From NCBI GenBank assembly GCA_023249955.1, contig JAHFBR010000044.1:1-8477 (forward strand): a stretch of DNA of 8,477 nucleotides. Direction: 5' to 3'. Position 1 is the first letter of the stretch. Each line of letters begins with the position of its first letter. Below the pieces are notes generated by a model, which saw only the letters and a list, made by a program, of their open reading frames with translations, was not told where the DNA came from and searched no databases. A program made the translations under genes and the position numbers. This DNA comes from a bacterium. GTDB lineage: Bacteria; Babelota; Babeliae; Babelales; RVW-14. Positions 6,175 through 8,477 of this stretch are shown here, in pieces.

Positions 6175-7506
6175 CTATTGATATTCTTTAACAAAACGAA
6201 CCCACTGCGTTGATTGCGCAAAAATAGTGTCTGGATACGAAACATGAACCTTACCCTTTGGATAATAGATCGAAATGCCTTGTACGCCACTCATTTGTTG
6301 GCCAGCCGCGTTGGCAATCACGGCATCCATAATCTTACGCATGCCATCATTAAGGACCTGTAACAATACATACGCTGCAGCATTATACAACGCAGAAGGC
6401 CTCAATAATTTGCCCTCATCAGCGCCTTCGTTAACGCCCCGACTGATTTGTGTAGCAAGTGCTGAGTAAAATGAATAAAGATCGACGTAATCAGAAGTTG
6501 CAAGTGCTATAGTCGCTCTGCGAGCTGCGCGAATGGCGATTTTGATGCGTGTTGCATCGGCCTGTTTGCAACCAGCAACAGCTGTAATAAATTCATCAAT
6601 ACTTTGCTTAACCGCTTCAAGCTTGCTCAGATCCATTGCTGATTGTGTATAGTAAGTTTCTCGACGGTTTTTGTAGTAGGAGTCATAAGTGCTAACAATA
6701 GTAGCACCAAGCGCTGAAGCGGTGAAAGCTGCTGGATTCATGCAAAGAGGCGTCAGGAAACTTCCGTACCTCCAGCCATCACCCGGCTCGCTCTGCTCAG
6801 AAGCAACTAAAACGTCGGCAAAATCCTTAATTTGATAACCCACTTCAAGCATTGCCATATAGCATGCATCCATGCCAATAATGTCGACATTTTTTCCAAG
6901 AACATCGTGCTTGATATGAGAAAAAGCGGTGTACAGATCTTGATTGGTTGCATAAGTATCATGCGAATCATCAAACAAAATGCCGCGATCCTTTTTGGCT
7001 CTTTGTATCGAAAGCCCTGGAATCTCAAGCCACGGAACACGCTGCTTGACAGCTTGTGATACTGGCACACCTCGGTTGAGTCCACGAAAGCGAGGATCGA
7101 TGATGCCACTGCCATGGTTCCATAAAACAATGCACCAACGCTTAGCATTGTAGCTCGATTTTGCCCACGCAGCCATGTCAATCAGCTCTTTGACAGGATT
7201 AACTCCCATCTCTTCGGCAAGCGAGGCATCCTCAATACGACCCCCATTCACAATACGATAGCGCCACGTTTTATTGTTGCCTGGCTGATCCCACTGAATA
7301 AGCATATTAACTGAATCTGTTAGAGGCGCCAACTGCATATCACTGATGCTTTTTTCGGCAAACGGTGAGAGATTATTGTCCGCCTGAATGTAAGCAACAA
7401 TACTCCACTCTGCTAACTTTTTTGAAATCTTATCTGGCTGTACAGCGGCTTGCACTGTTGAAAAAAAGGCACACGTGCCTATCACCAAAAACCGCAAAGA
7501 CTGCAT
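6175..7506 (-). CDS. Exported clostripain-family (C11) cysteine protease, copy A
   Basis: A 443-residue protein of peptidase family C11 (clan CD), whose studied members cleave after Arg/Lys. The start is ATG at 7504-7506, 7 bases after GAAGG; an ATG at 7581 opens the frame but lies in the preceding terminator with no SD. The N-terminus MQSLRFLVIGTCAFFSTVQA is a good signal peptide, probably cut at VQA/A, so the enzyme is exported. Motifs: WSIVAYIQADNNLS (residues about 34-47), the catalytic His131 in VLWNHGSG, GILFDDSHDTYATNQDLYTA, and the catalytic Cys215 in GMDACYMAMLEVGY. Asp213, two residues before Cys, matches the S1 aspartate behind basic P1 specificity. His and Cys are 84 residues apart, longer than in clostripain, with an Arg/Lys-rich loop that may be an autoprocessing site. 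No membrane anchor or sorting signal is seen at the C-terminus. No clear promoter lies between it and copy B; it may depend on leakage through the intervening terminator. Confidence 0.9.
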   Translation of the reverse strand: MQSLRFLVIGTCAFFSTVQAAVQPDKISKKLAEWSIVAYIQADNNLSPFAEKSISDMQLAPLTDSVNMLIQWDQPGNNKTWRYRIVNGGRIEDASLAEEMGVNPVKELIDMAAWAKSSYNAKRWCIVLWNHGSGIIDPRFRGLNRGVPVSQAVKQRVPWLEIPGLSIQRAKKDRGILFDDSHDTYATNQDLYTAFSHIKHDVLGKNVDIIGMDACYMAMLEVGYQIKDFADVLVASEQSEPGDGWRYGSFLTPLCMNPAAFTASALGATIVSTYDSYYKNRRETYYTQSAMDLSKLEAVKQSIDEFITAVAGCKQADATRIKIAIRAARRATIALATSDYVDLYSFYSALATQISRGVNEGADEGKLLRPSALYNAAAYVLLQVLNDGMRKIMDAVIANAAGQQMSGVQGISIYYPKGKVHVSYPDTIFAQSTQWVRFVKEYQ

Positions 7507-7513
7507 GTCCATA

Positions 7514-7518
7514 CCTTC
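7514..7518 (-). promoter_or_regulatory. Shine-Dalgarno site deciding the copy A protease start
   Basis: GAAGG on the minus strand lies 7 bases before ATG 7504-7506. The nearby ATG at 7510-7512 is only 1 base from the end of the same motif, too close, and the 7581 ATG has none. This start also places the signal peptide at the very N-terminus. Confidence 0.6.
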
Positions 7519-7550
7519 AGTAAAAGCATTAAATTTATCCCAGAGCTCAT

Positions 7551-7591
7551 AAAAATGAGGGTAGGCGTTGCCTACCCTCATGAGCTTTTTT
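7551..7591 (-). terminator. Terminator of the upstream C11 protease gene (copy B)
   Basis: A perfect 12-bp stem, ATGAGGGTAGGC (7555-7566) with GCCTACCCTCAT (7570-7581), over loop GTT. On the minus strand it runs into five U (7555-7551), and on the plus strand into GAGC then six T. It lies 25 bases past the copy B stop and is the counterpart of the terminator at 6118-6160, but with a stronger, unbulged stem. Confidence 0.88.
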
Positions 7592-7605
7592 ACAACGTAG
7601 ACGAG

Positions 7606-8477
7606 CTATTGATATTCTTTAACAAAACGAACCCACTGCGTTGATTGCGCAAAAATAGTATCTGGATACGAAACATGAACCTTACCCTTTGGATAGTAGA
7701 TCGAGATGCCTTGTGCACCCTTCATTTGTGGGCCAGCAGCGTTAGCAATTACCGCATCAAGCACCTTACGCATGCCATCAGTCACAACTTGCGACAATAC
7801 GTACGCAGCGGAATCATACAGCGAAGAAGGCTTTGAAGCCTTGACAGAATCGGCATCTTCGCTAGCACCTCGCTTGATTTGTGTTGCAAGTGCTGAATAA
7901 AACGAATAAAGATCGATGTAATCAGCGGTGTCAAATGATAGAGCCACTTTACGCGCTGCGCGAATTGCAGTTTTGATGCGTGTTGCATCGGCCTGTTTGC
8001 AACCAGCAACAGCTGCCACAAATTCATCAATATTTTGTTTAACCGCTTCAAGCTTACTCAGATCCATTGCTGATTGTGTATAGTCACTTTGACGTTTTTT
8101 GTAGTAGGTGTCGTAAGCGCTGACAATGGCTGCTCCAAGGGCTGGTGCTGTGCATGCTGGATTCAGACAAAGCGGCGTCAAGAAGCCTGAATACTTCCAA
8201 CCATCGCCCGGTTCAGTCTGCTCGGAAGCAACCAAAACGTTGGCAAAATCTTTAATTTGATAACCAACTTCAAGCATCGCCATCAAGCATGCATCCATGC
8301 CAACGACGTCGACATTTCTGCCAAGCACATCGCGTTTTATGTGAGAAAAGGCGGTGTATAAATCTTGGTTAGTTGCATAGGTATCTTGTGAGTCGTCAAA
8401 CAAAATGCCACGATCTTTTTTGGATCTTTGTATTGAAAGCCCTGGAATTTCTAGCCACGGAACGCGCTGCTTGGCAG
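7606..8477 (-). CDS. Clostripain-family (C11) cysteine protease, copy B, N-terminus outside window
   Basis: The C-terminal 290 residues of a second family C11 protease; the frame is open to the window edge, so the start, signal peptide and catalytic His lie outside. The visible part begins within the basic loop (KQRVPWLEIPGLSIQRSKKD) and contains GILFDDSQDTYATNQDLYTA and the catalytic Cys in VGMDACLMAMLEVGY, again with Asp two residues before it. It aligns with copy A throughout at roughly 80% by eye, and the last 34 residues are identical. Around PLCLNPACTAPALGA it is two residues shorter than copy A, and there it carries an extra Cys. Nothing suggests decay: the frame is intact and the motif residues are kept. 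It is transcribed before copy A and ends in its own terminator. Confidence 0.9.
   Translation of the reverse strand, partial: AKQRVPWLEIPGLSIQRSKKDRGILFDDSQDTYATNQDLYTAFSHIKRDVLGRNVDVVGMDACLMAMLEVGYQIKDFANVLVASEQTEPGDGWKYSGFLTPLCLNPACTAPALGAAIVSAYDTYYKKRQSDYTQSAMDLSKLEAVKQNIDEFVAAVAGCKQADATRIKTAIRAARKVALSFDTADYIDLYSFYSALATQIKRGASEDADSVKASKPSSLYDSAAYVLSQVVTDGMRKVLDAVIANAAGPQMKGAQGISIYYPKGKVHVSYPDTIFAQSTQWVRFVKEYQ

Larger units (their letters stand above)
6118..8477 (-). repeat. Tandem duplication of a C11 protease gene with its terminator
   Basis: Two direct repeats, offset by 1431 bp measured from stop codon to stop codon (6175 and 7606). Each unit consists of a protease coding region, a TAG stop in a CTATTGATATTC context, a short spacer containing ACAA(T/C)GTAG, and a GAGGGTAGG hairpin. 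Identity is uneven: the last ~109 coding bases differ at only three positions, all synonymous, while the middle differs more and copy B is two residues shorter there. The upstream unit is cut by the window edge. Confidence 0.9.

Noticed and set aside
7484..7495. Lipobox-like IGTC in the copy A signal peptide
   Set aside because: Thr at -1 is not accepted by lipoprotein signal peptidase, and a better standard cleavage site (VQA/A) follows.
7507..7581. Longer copy A protease reading frame starting at ATG 7581, adding 25 residues
   Set aside because: That ATG lies within the stem of the preceding terminator, has no SD, and would bury the clear signal peptide behind a hydrophilic extension.
8401..8403. 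TTG as a start for the copy B protease
   Set aside because: The frame continues upstream to the window edge with sequence matching copy A, so this TTG is an internal leucine codon in GILFDD.

Overview
The window is 8.5 kb of bacterial chromosome in which every gene I can support lies on the minus strand, so genes read from high to low coordinates. Base composition looks moderate, with A/T-rich spacers, Shine-Dalgarno (SD) sites, a tRNA with an encoded CCA end and ordinary hairpin terminators. No phage, IS, integrase or CRISPR signature was seen. The mix of housekeeping genes with duplicated exported proteases and an acidic exported protein with possible ankyrin-like segments would suit a host-associated, poorly cultivated lineage. 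Dependentiae (TM6)/Babeliae is my best guess from general resemblance, held at low-to-moderate confidence because no marker gene here settles it.

Reading in the direction of transcription: (1) 8477-6175 holds two tandem genes for clostripain-type (family C11) cysteine proteases. The upstream copy runs off the window edge. Each copy is followed by its own GGGTAGG hairpin terminator, so gene and terminator were duplicated as a unit with an offset of 1431 bp. (2) 6096-3533 is a two-gene operon: an extended -10 promoter, a NUDIX hydrolase of the long-box predicted-phosphoesterase type, and a full-length transketolase. The transketolase probably starts at a GTG behind a strong SD inside the NUDIX 3' end, and its sequence resembles the animal-type transketolase clade more than the E. 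coli type. (3) 3467-3216 is a non-coding block: tRNA-Asp(GTC), two related imperfect palindromes just downstream of it, and a strong terminator. (4) From 3214 down, a good promoter sits back to back with that terminator and drives an unrecognised exported protein. It is followed by uvrB (nucleotide excision repair) and, after 28 bp, the start of a cation-transporting P-type ATPase that leaves the window at base 1. The last three genes may share a transcript, with a possible extra -10 for uvrB.

The most interesting features are the protease duplication, whose 3' end is far more conserved than its middle, the basic loop between catalytic His and Cys that may be an autoprocessing site, the paired palindromes next to tRNA-Asp, and the animal-like transketolase with GDA in place of GDG. 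I see no clear evidence for a wholly new multi-gene system.
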